64,000 bases of DNA, from the NCBI GenBank assembly GCA_963761005.1, contig CAVXFK010000025.1, forward strand, positions 110,496 to 174,495, in the 5' to 3' direction. The position numbers were made by a program, and so were the translations under genes. The stretch is from DASWJZ01 sp963761005. GTDB taxonomy: Bacteria; Pseudomonadota; Alphaproteobacteria; Rhizobiales; Afifellaceae. The notes beneath the pieces are model-generated. The model did no database searches. It saw only the letters and a program-made list of their open reading frames with translations, and was not told the origin of the DNA. Shown here piece after piece: positions 43,808-54,900 of the stretch (position 1 is its first letter; every line of letters begins with the position of its first letter).

Positions 43808-46459
43808 TCACGCTACCGCCGGCACCTGACCGTGGAGCGAGTTGAGTAGTTCTCTCACCTCCGCCGCGGGTTTAGGCGGGCTGAACAAGAACCCCTGGAC
43901 GTCGGTACATCCTTCGGCTCTCACGAGTTCGAGCTGGCTCTGCGTCTCGACGCCTTCAGCGGTGGTGACGATGTCGAGGCTGCTGCCGAGACCGACAACC
44001 GCCCGAAGAATGGCCAGACTTTCCCTGTTCTCCGACAAATCGCGAATGAAGGACTGATCGATCTTGATCCTGTCGAATGGAAAACTGCGGAGATAGCCGA
44101 GCGACGAATATCCGGTTCCGAAATCATCCATTGCGATATTAACGCCGAGATCCTTGAGCTGATGCAGCAGAACCAGTGCCGTGTCGCTTTCGTGCATGAG
44201 AACCAACTCGGTAATCTCAAGCTCCAGCCTGTGTGCCGGCAAGCGTGACTTTTCAAGCGCGTCTGCGACGACTCGGAAGAAATCGTCTGTCCTGAATTGA
44301 GCTGGCGATACGTTGACCGCCACAGCTATTTCATCCGGCCAATCGACGGCGTCGGCGCACGCTCGCTGCAACACCCATTCGCCGATCGGGACGATAAGTC
44401 CCGTTTCTTCGGCGATTGGGATGAAATCCAGCGGCGGTACGGTGCCGCGTTCAGGTTGGTGCCAGCGAATAAGCGCCTCACACGCGGTAATCTCCCCGGT
44501 CTTGAGGTTGACAATGGGCTGATAGTTGAGCGCGAACTCGCCGTTGGACAACGCCTTGCGAAGATCGAGCTCGAGAGCGCGGCGCCCTTGCATGTGCGCG
44601 TCCATTTGCGCCTCGAAAAAGCGATACATATTTCCATGGTCGGCTTTGCTGCGGTACAGCGCTAGATCCGCGTTCCTCATGAGCTGATCCGGCGTCGCAC
44701 CGTCGCTGGGCGAGATCGCGATGCCGATGCTTGTCCCTATGACGACTTGGTGGCCGTCGAGCTGATACGGCGCGCTCACGGTGTCAATCAGACGTGTCGC
44801 GAGCACGGTTGCATCGGACGGCTGTCTGAATACGACCTGCACGATGGCAAATTCGTCTCCGCCGAGCCGGGCGGCGATGTCGGCGTCACGGATACAGCCG
44901 CGCATGCGCTCGGCCGCCGCCTGCAACAGCTTGTCCCCGATTGGGTGTCCGAGCGAGTCATTGACGCTCTTGAAGCGGTCAAGGTCCATACTGAAAACCG
45001 CGAAGGCGCTGCTCTGCGGCGCGCGCGAGAGAAGTTCATCCAACTTTTCATAAAAGACGACCCTGTTCGGCAGGTCTGTCAGCGCGTCGTGGTGCGCCAT
45101 GTGCGAAATCTTCGCCTCGGTTCGCCGTTGTTCGGTGACGTCCTCGAACGTTACGACGAAGCCGCTATCGGCCATTGGTTTGATCAATGAGGAGAATGTT
45201 CTCCCGTCGGTGCGCTCGAACACGATCTGCCCACCTTTGCCGCGCTCCAGCAGACTTCGAATTTCAGCATTGAGTTGCGCCGGATTTTTCTCCGTTACAT
45301 TTGACCATTTCTGGTTAAATCGCATTGCTTCTTGGATCGTCGTACCCAAAGAGGCAGCTTTCCATTCTTTCCACGGGATCTTGAACAATTCGGCATATCG
45401 TTTGTTGGAAATGACGAGCTTGCCAGCCTGGTCGTACATCAAGAGGCCCTGCGCCATATTGTTCAACGCCGCATCGAACTGCATATTCCGCTTCTCGATC
45501 TCGTCGTTTGCCATCCTGATCTGGTCATTCGCGCGTTCGCGCTCGGTGATGTCGCGGTAATACCATATGCGGCCGAGATATTTCTGCTCGGCATCGCGCA
45601 GCGGCGCCGTGTGCTGGTCGATTACGCGACCGTCCTTGAGTCTGAGTTCGTCGTGGGCCCCTTCGTCAGTATGCGCATAAAGATATTGGACGCGCGTCAT
45701 GAACGCTTGCCGGTCCGTGAATTGTGCCGCCATCATCTGCAGAACCGGCTCGTAGGCGCCGCTCTCGACGCGATCTCGTGGAAGCTTCCATAGCTCGATG
45801 AACTGGCTGTTGAACGAGATAATCTTCGCGTTCTCGTCAATCACGAGAATTGCGTCGGGCGCATTGTCGATCGCCGTCTTGTTGAGGAGATTGGAGAACG
45901 ACAGCTGTTCTTTCAACCGTGCTCGCTCAGTGACGTCCATATACGTTCCGAGGACGCCGAAGACCTTCCCTTTTGAGTCGCGCAAGGGCACCTTGCTCGT
46001 CAGCAGCGTGATGACTTTGCCCTCGGGGGTTGTCTGAGGCTCGTCGATGAGAAGCTTGCTGTGGCCCGTCTCGACGACCTCCCGGTCTGCGGCGCGATAC
46101 AATTCTGCCTGCTCGCGCCAGCCCATCTGGTAATCGTCTTTGCCAATGATGTCTTCCGGACGGGAAAATCCGGCGTCGCGCGCGAATGGCGCGTTACAGC
46201 CCAAGTAGACGAGGTTCTTGTCTTTCCAGAATATACGTGCGGGTACAGCATCAAGTAGGGCTGCGGTGATCTGTTGTGATTCTTGCAGGGCCGCTTCCAC
46301 CGATCTGTGCTCCCCGAGCTCCCGCGTGGGTGCTTGCACGCTCGGCCGCAGCGTGTCGTTGGCGGGCTGCGACTCCATCATGCGCTCCCGGATTTGCCGC
46401 CCCCGTTCGTCACGAGCCTTGCGCACGGCCACCTCCGAATCCAATCGCTCCCGGCTCAA
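43808..46459 (-). CDS. PAS-PAS-PAS-GGDEF-EAL cyclic-di-GMP turnover protein
   Basis: 883 residues (Met27 or Met28 are other possible starts). Three PAS domains (about 65-185, 190-310 and 325-435) are followed by a GGDEF domain with RLGGDEFAI and an EAL domain with ACEALIRW, LEITELVLMHE, MDDFGTGYSS, KIDQSFI, TAEGVET and GFLFSPP. Both catalytic motifs are intact, so it may make or degrade c-di-GMP depending on the PAS inputs. There is no membrane segment, so it is cytosolic. It converges on the REC-EAL gene with 54 bp between stops. Confidence 0.92.
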   Translation of the reverse strand: MSRERLDSEVAVRKARDERGRQIRERMMESQPANDTLRPSVQAPTRELGEHRSVEAALQESQQITAALLDAVPARIFWKDKNLVYLGCNAPFARDAGFSRPEDIIGKDDYQMGWREQAELYRAADREVVETGHSKLLIDEPQTTPEGKVITLLTSKVPLRDSKGKVFGVLGTYMDVTERARLKEQLSFSNLLNKTAIDNAPDAILVIDENAKIISFNSQFIELWKLPRDRVESGAYEPVLQMMAAQFTDRQAFMTRVQYLYAHTDEGAHDELRLKDGRVIDQHTAPLRDAEQKYLGRIWYYRDITERERANDQIRMANDEIEKRNMQFDAALNNMAQGLLMYDQAGKLVISNKRYAELFKIPWKEWKAASLGTTIQEAMRFNQKWSNVTEKNPAQLNAEIRSLLERGKGGQIVFERTDGRTFSSLIKPMADSGFVVTFEDVTEQRRTEAKISHMAHHDALTDLPNRVVFYEKLDELLSRAPQSSAFAVFSMDLDRFKSVNDSLGHPIGDKLLQAAAERMRGCIRDADIAARLGGDEFAIVQVVFRQPSDATVLATRLIDTVSAPYQLDGHQVVIGTSIGIAISPSDGATPDQLMRNADLALYRSKADHGNMYRFFEAQMDAHMQGRRALELDLRKALSNGEFALNYQPIVNLKTGEITACEALIRWHQPERGTVPPLDFIPIAEETGLIVPIGEWVLQRACADAVDWPDEIAVAVNVSPAQFRTDDFFRVVADALEKSRLPAHRLELEITELVLMHESDTALVLLHQLKDLGVNIAMDDFGTGYSSLGYLRSFPFDRIKIDQSFIRDLSENRESLAILRAVVGLGSSLDIVTTAEGVETQSQLELVRAEGCTDVQGFLFSPPKPAAEVRELLNSLHGQVPAVA

Positions 46460-46599
46460 GCGGCGCCCGGAACGGTCCGCTACGTCTGGAAAATTGACAC
46501 TCGTTTGGTCCCAAGAAGAAAGACAGTTTAGCGTCTTCAGGCTGATCGCGGCTGTTGCGACAGTTCTTTACGTTTGGATTCGCCAGCTTGAATAGCTCG

Positions 46600-46934
46600 A
46601 CAAGCTCGGTGCTCTTCAGACTGTTAGGTTTGTCCTTGGAAGTAATGAATACAAGCGCCGTCCGCGCAAATGGACTTGCAGTCAGCCCGAGAGTGGCTTC
46701 TTCGGCATTCAACGGCCGGGCGGAGATGGCCAAATCGATGACGCCGTCAATGGTAGCAGCGATGGCGCCTTTGCTCCCCAGGCCCGGGATCACTTTGATC
46801 TTGATCCCGGTGGAGACGGCGAACTCTGCAGCGACATGCTCTGCCATTGGAATCGAACCGCCGAGCAAGATGAGGATCGCCGGAAGGCCGATCCTAAACG
46901 CAAATCGTTTCGTCATGGCATCGAAGAGTGGCAC
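46600..46934 (-). pseudogene. PstS-like periplasmic binding protein fragment
   Basis: From 46934 the frame reads LPAILILLGGSIPMAEHVAA, then IKIKVIPGLGSKGAIAATID, GVIDLAISARPLNAEEA and ALVFITSKDKPNSL. This is the first lobe of a phosphate-type (PstS-like) binding protein. After LVELFKLANPN homology stops and the frame runs on through the kinase start as nonsense. No transporter partners are nearby. The real N-terminus may be slightly altered as well. Confidence 0.6.
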
Positions 46935-47410
46935 TCTCTACAACCCTGTCGCAGAACTGCGTGGACGCTGCACTTGCCCGACTTAAGGCCCCGTGAAGTG
47001 GAACGCCTAGTCCGCCGTGTGGTTAACTCACGCTACCCTGCGGTGAAGTTTTTTTGCGTCATTTGACATACTTCACCGATGCCGATGGGGTGGAATCCAA
47101 CCCGGGACTATTCGAGACTATTCGTATCGTGGCGAGGTCGAGCGAACTAATCGCGTCGTAGCAAAACGGTGCGCGCCCGAGCTTATCGGGAGCGACGAGA
47201 TTCATGAGCGTCGCTCGCGCCCGCATGGACCCACTTCCGACGACGGAGGAGTTGCCGGCAGGCGCGCCAATAATCGAATGTTCCATTCAGTGCTATCGAC
47301 GAAAATTGTCGAAAGGCCTGTCGGCCGAAACGTCCGCTAATGGGATGGACCGGCTGCTTCCCCCGAAGCGGTCTGCCTAGACTGCTTCGCTTCAACCGGA
47401 GAAGCAGCCC
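46935..47410. other. Intergenic region upstream of IS110
   Basis: 476 bp without a supported gene. The right part (about 47330-47410) probably is the 5' noncoding part of the IS110 element, since it leads directly into the transposase. I see no clear terminal repeats, as expected for IS110. Confidence 0.5.
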
Positions 47411-48509
47411 ATGGACAAACCCACATCTGCCCTTGCCTCAATCGGCATCGATATTGGCAAAGACGTCTTCCACATCATTGGCTTCGGCGCCGACGGCAAG
47501 ATCGCCTTCCGCCGCAAGATCAAGCGGCTGGCACTTGCCGAGACATTCAGCAAGCTGCCGCCCTGCGTGGTTGGCATGGAAGCCTGCCTGAGCGCGCACT
47601 TCGTCAGCCGAACGCTGCGCCAGATTGGCCATGAGCCTAGGATCATCCCAGCGATCTACGTGAAGCCGTTCGTGAAGGGGCAGAAGAACGACTACAACGA
47701 CGCCGAGGCCATCGCCGAAGCGGCGATGCGCCCGAACCTGCGAACCGTGCGGGAGAAGACCCAGGATCAGCTCGACCTGCAGGCTTGCCATCGCGTGCGG
47801 TCGCGCCTCGTCTCCCGCCGGACGGCGACGATCAACCAGATCCGCGCCTTCCTCATCGAACAGGGCATTGCGGTCAGGACTGGCTCTCGATCCCTGCGCA
47901 ACTCGCTGTTTGCAATTCTGAAGAACCGCGAGGAAGAGCTCTCGCCTCGGATGAGCGATCTCATCGTTGGCCTCTACGAAGACTGGCTTTGGCTCGACGA
48001 GCGCATCGAGACGGTCAGCCGGGAGATCGAGGAGATCAGCCGAGCAGGAGGCCAACTGCATTCGCCTGATGAGCGTCCCTGGCGTCGGTCCGTTGATCTC
48101 GACCGCCGTGGTGGCTGCCATCGGAAGCGGCGAAGCTTTCGACCGCGGCCGTGACTTCGGAGCCTGGCTCGGCCTGGTCCCACGGCAATACAGCACCGGC
48201 GGCCGCTCGATCCTGGGCAGCATCTCGAAGCGAGGCAGTCGATATCTGCGCACCCTGTTCATCCAGGCCGCGAACGTCATCCTGATGCGACCGCAGAACT
48301 GGGAGAAGTTCAGCTTCGGAGCGTGGCTGCAAAACGCGGCGCCTCGCATGCATCGCAACAAGCTCGCCACAGCCCTGGCCAACAAGCTGGCGCGCATCGC
48401 GTGGAGTGTGCTGCGCAACGAGAAGGCATTCGACACATACCTTCACGAGGTCTCGGGTCAACAGTCCCCGTCCAGTCGCCTGAAATTGGAGTCCGGTTTC
48501 CGCTGGTAA
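47411..48509 (+). pseudogene. IS110-family transposase, frameshifted
   Basis: The first frame (47411-48045) encodes the DEDD catalytic domain (SIGIDIGKDVFH, MEACLSAHF, DYNDAEAIAEAA). Near 48045, after EEISRA, coding jumps to another frame: EANCIRLMSVPGVGPLISTA, then GAWLGLVPRQYSTGG, the Tnp_20 domain with its catalytic Ser, to 48509. One indel restores about 365 residues, the normal IS110 length. The copy is otherwise complete; a fragment of a close relative lies at 6868-6974. Confidence 0.85.
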
Positions 48510-48735
48510 ACCGACATGCAGGGGCTCGTTCCCGAGCGAAAGTTGTGCGCCGGAGGCTGACATTGGCGTGGCAATAGCTCACATCGCCGCGCCGGCCCTC
48601 GACCAGCGGCAATGTCGTCGGTCCCATACACGCGCAGGGTCCTGGCGGAGCGGAATCGCCCAACCGACTGTTTCAATGTGAACCCGCACTGCAATTCCAG
48701 AATAGCTGTACCATCGCGATAGGCCTTGCCAGGAC

Positions 48736-50979
48736 GTGAAATATGAGGATTTGACGATCCGCATGAGGCCAGGGCTGGAATCACCGATCCAGGAAGTGCT
48801 CGCCGGCCTCGTCGAGCGAGTTACCTTCCATAGTGCCGAGAACGGTTTCTGCGTTCTGCGCATCAAGGCGCGCGGACATCGCGATCTGGCGACCGTCGTG
48901 GGTCACGCCGCCGCGATTTCTGCCGGCGAGTGGATCACGGCGTCCGGCGAATGGATCAACGACCGCACGCATGGCCAGCAGTTCAAGGCCCGCTTCATGC
49001 GCACCTCGGCGCCGACATCGATCGACGGCATCGAGAAGTATCTCGGCTCCGGCATGATCCGCGGTATCGGCCCGGTCTACGCCAAGAAGCTGGTTCGGGC
49101 CTTTGCCGAGAAGGTATTCGACACGATCGAAGCGGAGCCCGAGCGTCTGCGCGAGGTGACTGGCATTGGCCCGGTGCGTGCCAAGCGCATCACCGATGCC
49201 TGGGCCGAGCAGAAGGTCGTGCGCGAGATCATGGTGTTCCTGCACGAAAATGGCGTCGGCACGGCGCGGGCGGTGCGCATCTACAAGACCTATGGCGCCG
49301 ACGCCGTGCAGGTCATGACCGAAAACCCGTATCGGCTGGCGCGCGACATCCGCGGCATCGGTTTCAAGACGGCCGACGCCATCGCCATAAAACTCGGCAT
49401 CGAGAATACCGCCATGATCCGCGTGCGCGCCGGTATTTCCTTTGCCCTGACCGAGGCCATGGACGAGGGCCATTGTGGATTGCCGACTGAGGAGTTGATC
49501 CCGCTCGCGAAGGAATTGCTGGAAGTTCCGCCGGAGCTGATCCGCACGGCCCTCGATCTAGAACTGTCCGAGGCCACCGTCATCGCCGACAACGTTGGGG
49601 AAACGCCGTGCGTGTTTCTGGCGGGTCTCTACCAAGCCGAACGCGGTGTCGCCGAGCGGCTGTTGCGGCTCGCCGACGGCAGGCTCCCCTGGCCCTGGAT
49701 CGACCCGGACAAAGCTCTGCCGTGGGTGGAGCGGCGCAGCGGTCTGCAGCTTGCCGACAGCCAGAAGACCGCCATCCGCTTGGCGCTGATGTCCAAGGTG
49801 CTCGTCATCACCGGCGGGCCGGGTGTCGGCAAGACGACCATCGTCAAGTCGATCCTGCAGGTGCTCTCGGCAAAAGGTGCGAGGCTCCTTCTCTGTGCCC
49901 CCACCGGCCGCGCCGCCAAGCGCATGACCGAGGCGACCGGCTTTGAGGCCAAGACCATCCACCGCCTGCTTGAGGTCGACCCCAAGGGTGGCGGGTTCAA
50001 GCGCGACAGCGACAACCCGCTGGATTGCGACCTCCTGGTCGTCGACGAAGCGTCCATGGTCGACGTCATGCTGATCCAGTCGTTGATCAAGGCGGTGCCC
50101 ATCAATGCCGCCCTCCTGATCGTCGGCGATATCGACCAGTTGCCATCGGTCGGACCGGGACAGGTGCTGGCCGACATCATCACTTCCGGTGCCGTGCCTG
50201 TGGTGCGCCTGACCGAGGTTTTCCGTCAGGCGGCCGCAAGTCGCATCATCCTCAGCGCCCATCGCATCAACCAGGGTTCTATACCGGACCTCAGCCCGCC
50301 AGGCGTCGACAGCGACTTCTACTTCGTACAGGCCGACGATCCCGAAACCGCGGTGCCGCGCATTGTTGAACTGGTAAAGAGTCGCATCCCCAAGCGGTTC
50401 GGCCTCAATCCCATCCGCGACATCCAGGTGCTGTGCCCGATGAACCGCGGCGGTGTCGGAGCCCGCTCGCTCAACATCGAGCTGCAGGCGGCGCTGAACC
50501 CAGCCGGCGAACGCAAGGTCGAGCGCTTCGGGTGGACATTCGCGCCGGGCGACAAGGTCATGCAGATCGAGAACGACTACGACAAGGAGGTCTATAACGG
50601 CGACATCGGCTATATTGACGACGTCGATCCGGAGGCAGGCGAACTCAACGCCAGCTTCGACGGCCGCGCTGTGACCTACGGCTTCGGCGAGCTCGATACG
50701 CTGGTCCCAGCCTATGCCGCGACCATCCACAAGAGCCAAGGCTCGGAATACCCTGCCGTGGTGATCCCGGTCATGACCCAGCACTACGCCATGCTGCAGC
50801 GGAACCTCCTCTACACCGGGATTACCCGCGGCAAGCGTCTGGTGGTTCTGGTCGGCCAGAAGAAGGCGATCGCCATTGCAGTTCGCAACGTCTCCGGCCG
50901 GCGGCGCTGGTCGAAGCTGGACGAATGGCTTCGGCCGGCGATGCCCGCTGCATCTCTCGGCACGGCAAGGGTGAGCTGA
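48736..50979 (+). CDS. recD2: RecD2-like ATP-dependent 5'-3' DNA helicase
   Basis: 747 residues. An N-terminal OB-like domain (LAGLVERVTFHSAENGFCVL), helix-hairpin-helix repeats (IRGIGPVYAKKL, VTGIGPVRAKRI) and the helicase core follow: Walker A GGPGVGKTT (about 360), Walker B LLVVDEASMVD (about 436), motif III GDIDQLPSVGPG, and motifs YAATIHKSQGSEYP and LLYTGITRGKR. RecD2 helicases act independently of RecBCD in DNA repair and are often carried on plasmids or islands. Its stop is 3 nt before the next gene's start. Confidence 0.93.
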   Translation: MKYEDLTIRMRPGLESPIQEVLAGLVERVTFHSAENGFCVLRIKARGHRDLATVVGHAAAISAGEWITASGEWINDRTHGQQFKARFMRTSAPTSIDGIEKYLGSGMIRGIGPVYAKKLVRAFAEKVFDTIEAEPERLREVTGIGPVRAKRITDAWAEQKVVREIMVFLHENGVGTARAVRIYKTYGADAVQVMTENPYRLARDIRGIGFKTADAIAIKLGIENTAMIRVRAGISFALTEAMDEGHCGLPTEELIPLAKELLEVPPELIRTALDLELSEATVIADNVGETPCVFLAGLYQAERGVAERLLRLADGRLPWPWIDPDKALPWVERRSGLQLADSQKTAIRLALMSKVLVITGGPGVGKTTIVKSILQVLSAKGARLLLCAPTGRAAKRMTEATGFEAKTIHRLLEVDPKGGGFKRDSDNPLDCDLLVVDEASMVDVMLIQSLIKAVPINAALLIVGDIDQLPSVGPGQVLADIITSGAVPVVRLTEVFRQAAASRIILSAHRINQGSIPDLSPPGVDSDFYFVQADDPETAVPRIVELVKSRIPKRFGLNPIRDIQVLCPMNRGGVGARSLNIELQAALNPAGERKVERFGWTFAPGDKVMQIENDYDKEVYNGDIGYIDDVDPEAGELNASFDGRAVTYGFGELDTLVPAYAATIHKSQGSEYPAVVIPVMTQHYAMLQRNLLYTGITRGKRLVVLVGQKKAIAIAVRNVSGRRRWSKLDEWLRPAMPAASLGTARVS

Positions 50980-50982
50980 ACG

Positions 50983-51855
50983 ATGGTCGCGAGTGATTTC
51001 CTTCACGACCCCGAGGCTCGTCGCTGGCTCGGCAACGTCGAGCCGGCTTGGACGCTTCTTGATATGGAGAGCCTGAATGCACTCCGGCGCGAGCCCTCGA
51101 AAGATAACCGCGCTCTTCGCCTTGCAAACGACCTCACCGATATCGAAATCGCCACATCAACTGTGACGCGGAACTCCCTGGTCCTGCTCCGCCGCGCAGC
51201 CGACAGCGGCGGTCTGAAGTTGACGGCGACCGGCAATCTCTCGCGATCCGTCGTCGCCGAAATGGTCAATCTCTTTGAATGGCCCGGCTTCGACCGGGCC
51301 GAGGCATTCCGGCTGCACAAGGTCGTCAACGAGCCCGACTTCCTACCGCTGTTCTTCATCCGCCACCTGGTGCAGTTCGCCAAGCTTGTGCGTCCTTACC
51401 GCGGCAGTCTCAGGGCAACGCGTTTGGGCAAGGACATGCTTGCCGAGGATCGACAGCGCGCGCTTCAGGCGATCCTTTTCCACGTCACGTTCTGGCGTGC
51501 CGATCTTGGGTATCTCGGCCGAGGGCTGCACGGTTCTTGGCCACAACGCGATATCGGCATCCTGCTTTGGGCACTCTCGGTTGCGGCAACGGAGTGGCAA
51601 ACGCCGGAGAAACTGACCCGGCTCTGCACGATCCCTATGGGCGAAGTCCTGCAAGCGAGCTGGGACACCGGATCACACATGATGGAAGCACGGATCCTGC
51701 GGCCGCTTCTTTGGTTTGGACTTCTCGAGCATCGAGCCGAGAGGGCGCCAGGCGCGCGCTTTGCCGAGCAGCATTTCTATCGCAAGGCGCCCCTGTTCGA
51801 TCGCTTCCTCACCTTCGATGTCTACACCGAACAACCAGAGACAGAACGTCACTAA
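50983..51855 (+). CDS. Protein of unknown function coupled to RecD2
   Basis: 290 residues. No known domain is recognised. Visible features: a predicted mostly helical fold, the segment LLRRAADSGGLKLTATGNLS, several Trp-rich stretches (WRADLGYLGRGLHGSWPQRD) and GARFAEQHFYRKAPLFDRFL near the end. The LTATGNLSR segment, preceding a helix, looks like a conserved functional site. The gene starts 3 nt after recD2, so the two are almost certainly co-translated and probably act together on DNA. Confidence 0.7.
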   Translation: MVASDFLHDPEARRWLGNVEPAWTLLDMESLNALRREPSKDNRALRLANDLTDIEIATSTVTRNSLVLLRRAADSGGLKLTATGNLSRSVVAEMVNLFEWPGFDRAEAFRLHKVVNEPDFLPLFFIRHLVQFAKLVRPYRGSLRATRLGKDMLAEDRQRALQAILFHVTFWRADLGYLGRGLHGSWPQRDIGILLWALSVAATEWQTPEKLTRLCTIPMGEVLQASWDTGSHMMEARILRPLLWFGLLEHRAERAPGARFAEQHFYRKAPLFDRFLTFDVYTEQPETERH

Positions 51856-51992
51856 CTATTGCCGTCCGCCCTAGTGCAGTAAGCGGACGTCTGTCCTGTC
51901 GGCCATCACTTCCTGGACGCGCCAGGACCGGACCTCAACATAATGCCGAGGCTGTAGGCGGTTCCCGCATACGATATTGGGCTTGATTGGGG

Positions 51993-54900
51993 TCAATCTA
52001 TCGGCACAGCCTCGGCGATCGCAACGAGCGCAACCAGGTCGCCAAGTTTTTCCGCTTCTGCAGCGAGGCGCGCCAGTTCAATCCCGACATCTTTAGATCC
52101 TTCGCCATGGAACGCCAAAGCGCGAGCGCGAGCGACCAGAAACCGGCTGAATGCCGACGGCTCGATACTTGCGTAGTCCTCTAGTGCGTCGGCGTGGCGG
52201 CGGACACCATCCCAGTCACGACACGCAAGAAAGACATCGATCGCGTCACGGCGAAACATGAGGTGATTGTGTGAGGCCGATCCGGCGGCAAGCAATTGTT
52301 CTGCTTCGGCTACAGCGTCATCACGCTCTGCGTTGGTAGTGGCGGTTCGGGCACGCCCCGCCAGAAGGATCGGGCCCAAATAGCCCATTCCGCTGGACCG
52401 TCCGATCGCCAGCGCTTCGCCTAACAGGGCACGCGCCTCATCGATGGCGCCGCGATCAATCGCGATCTGGGCCTGAAAGGCAAGACCTTCGGCCTCAAAA
52501 CGCGGGGCTTTTAGATGACGCGCAATATCGAGCGCAAGGCTCGCGTGATCGTATGCCTCGTCGAGCAGCGAGAGGTGGCGGTAGGCGAAATACGCCGCAT
52601 GGTGCGCGACCATCTCAGCGCGTTCGTGGCCAATTCGCGTCGCAGCGTCGATCGCAAGCACCGCCAGCTCGCGCGTCCTTCGCATGTCGCCTTTCCAGAA
52701 CTGGGTGATCGCCTGCATCGGCAGGTTCGCCGCCTCAACGCGACGCAAATCGTGCGCTGCGCTCATTGTGACGCATTCACTGTAGCGGGCGTGCGCAGTT
52801 CCAAGGCGGCCGCGAATGTATTCGGCGTCCCCGAGGCCGCCTAGCGCGGTGGCATGCAGCTCAGCTGAGTCAGCCACACGAGCAAGTTCAAGACTTCGCT
52901 CGTGATCGGCACAGCATCCTTCAATGTCGCCGCGTGGGAAGCGGAGGTTGCCGCGTAACGAATAGCCGCGCGCTGCCTCTTCGATCATTCCTTCCCCTTC
53001 CGCGATCGTGATCGCCTTTTCGACATCCTCCATCGCGCGGTCCAGATCGTCGGTCAGGCGCCTTGCCGAGGCGAGCCCCAACCAAGCGTGACATTCGTCG
53101 CGTGGCGCCGCGGCGATGGCGAGCGCGGTCGCATATGCGCCCCCGGCATCGGCGGCATTGCCGGCTGCAAGTAGGGCTTCACCACGCAAAAGGTGCAGCG
53201 CGCAAATGTCCGCGGGGGCTTGCGCCAGGGCCAGCCCATGATCGATTAGCAACAGTGCCTGCTCTTGGCGATAGCGAGAAATGAGACCCTGGGCGGCCTC
53301 AAGGCAGGCACGTGGGGCTGCGGCGTCCCCGGCCATGGCGAGGTGCTCTGCGGCAAGGACGGGATCGTCCGATCGGAGCCGTTGTGCGGCTTTTCGATGC
53401 AACTCGCGGCGTTTCTTTTGCAGGAGCGTACCGTACGCGGCATCTCGAATCAGCGCATGGGTGAAAAGATATCCCTCGTCTTGTCGGCGCAGCAGGTGGC
53501 GCCGCTCGAGAACGTCTCCGGTCCAGGTGAGGTCGTCAAGCAGATGCCGGAGCGCGTCAATCGAAAAAGCCTGGCCGAGAACCGATGCCGTTTGCAGGGC
53601 GCGCTTATCGCGAGCTGGCAATTGATCCATACGCGCCTGAACCAGGCTCTGCACGGTTTCGGGCACACTGTCCTCGGCTCTCGCTTCGGCGTGCTGCAGC
53701 AACTGGTCGAGGAAGAGCGGGTTACCGTCTGCCCGATCGACACATTTCACGACCTGAGTGTTGGCGCTAGCGTCGAAATAGCTAGACGCCAAACTCATGG
53801 CCTCGGTCTTGCTGAGGGGCGCGAGGTCGAGCGTCAGAACCGTGCCAGGAACGGTCCAGCGTTGCAGCGTCGGATCGCCGTCGATGCGCGACGTGATGAC
53901 GAGCAGGGCAGCATGTTCAGCGACCGAGGTGGCGATCGCGGAAATGAGATCGAGGCTTTCGTTGTCGGCCCAGTGCAGGTCTTCGACGACCGCGAGGATG
54001 GGCTGTTGGCTGCAGGCCATGGCCACGAGCTGGGCAAGAGCGCGGCGGGCGTTGCGCAAGCGGGCGGCCCCGTCCATCGCATCGAATACCGATTGAATGG
54101 ACTCGGGCATAGGTGCACCGAGTACATCGAGGAGTGCGGCCCGCTCCCTCGCTTCGAGACCGGCGTCGGCGAGGTTGTGTTCCGGCATCGCGGTGGCAGC
54201 ATCGGCATCACGGCCGAACGACCGGGCGTGCAGCCCACGAACGATCGCCTCGATCGCCGCTCGGCCGTTGTCTCCACCAAAATCGAGCACGAGACCTTTA
54301 AGCACGGCGTAGCCAGAACCGGTGGCGCGCTGCGACACTTCCTCGATAAGGCGCGATTTGCCAATTCCGGGATCGCCCCGGATGTGGATCGTCTGGCCGC
54401 ACCCAGTCGTTCGACAGGCTTCCAGCGCAACTCCGATTTGGCGGACCTCGAATGCTCGCCCGACGAAAGGGCGCACGTGGTCAGGTTCGGCCCTGAATAT
54501 CTGCCTGACCCGCCATCCGAGCAGCGGTTCGGCAAATCCCTTGAGGTCGTATGTGCCGGCCACTTCGCAGGCGATATGTTCGGCAACGGCTGAGCGGACC
54601 TCGTTCGAGATCAGAATTTCACTGGACTTGGCCCGGCTAGCAAGTCGCGAGGCAAGGTTGACGGATTCGCCGGTGACGGAATAAGCGCGATGCTCGCGCC
54701 CGCCCGAAGCAGCGACCACCTCGCCGCTGGCAACGCCAACATGCACCGAAATGTGATGACCCGTTTCGTTGGTGAGCTTCGGCATGCCATCGCGGATCGC
54801 AATCGCCGCGCGAACAGCGCGTTCGGCATCGTTTCCATGAGCGATCGGTGCGCCGAATACCCCCATGACACAGTCGCCAATGTGCTTGTCGACCGCGCCG

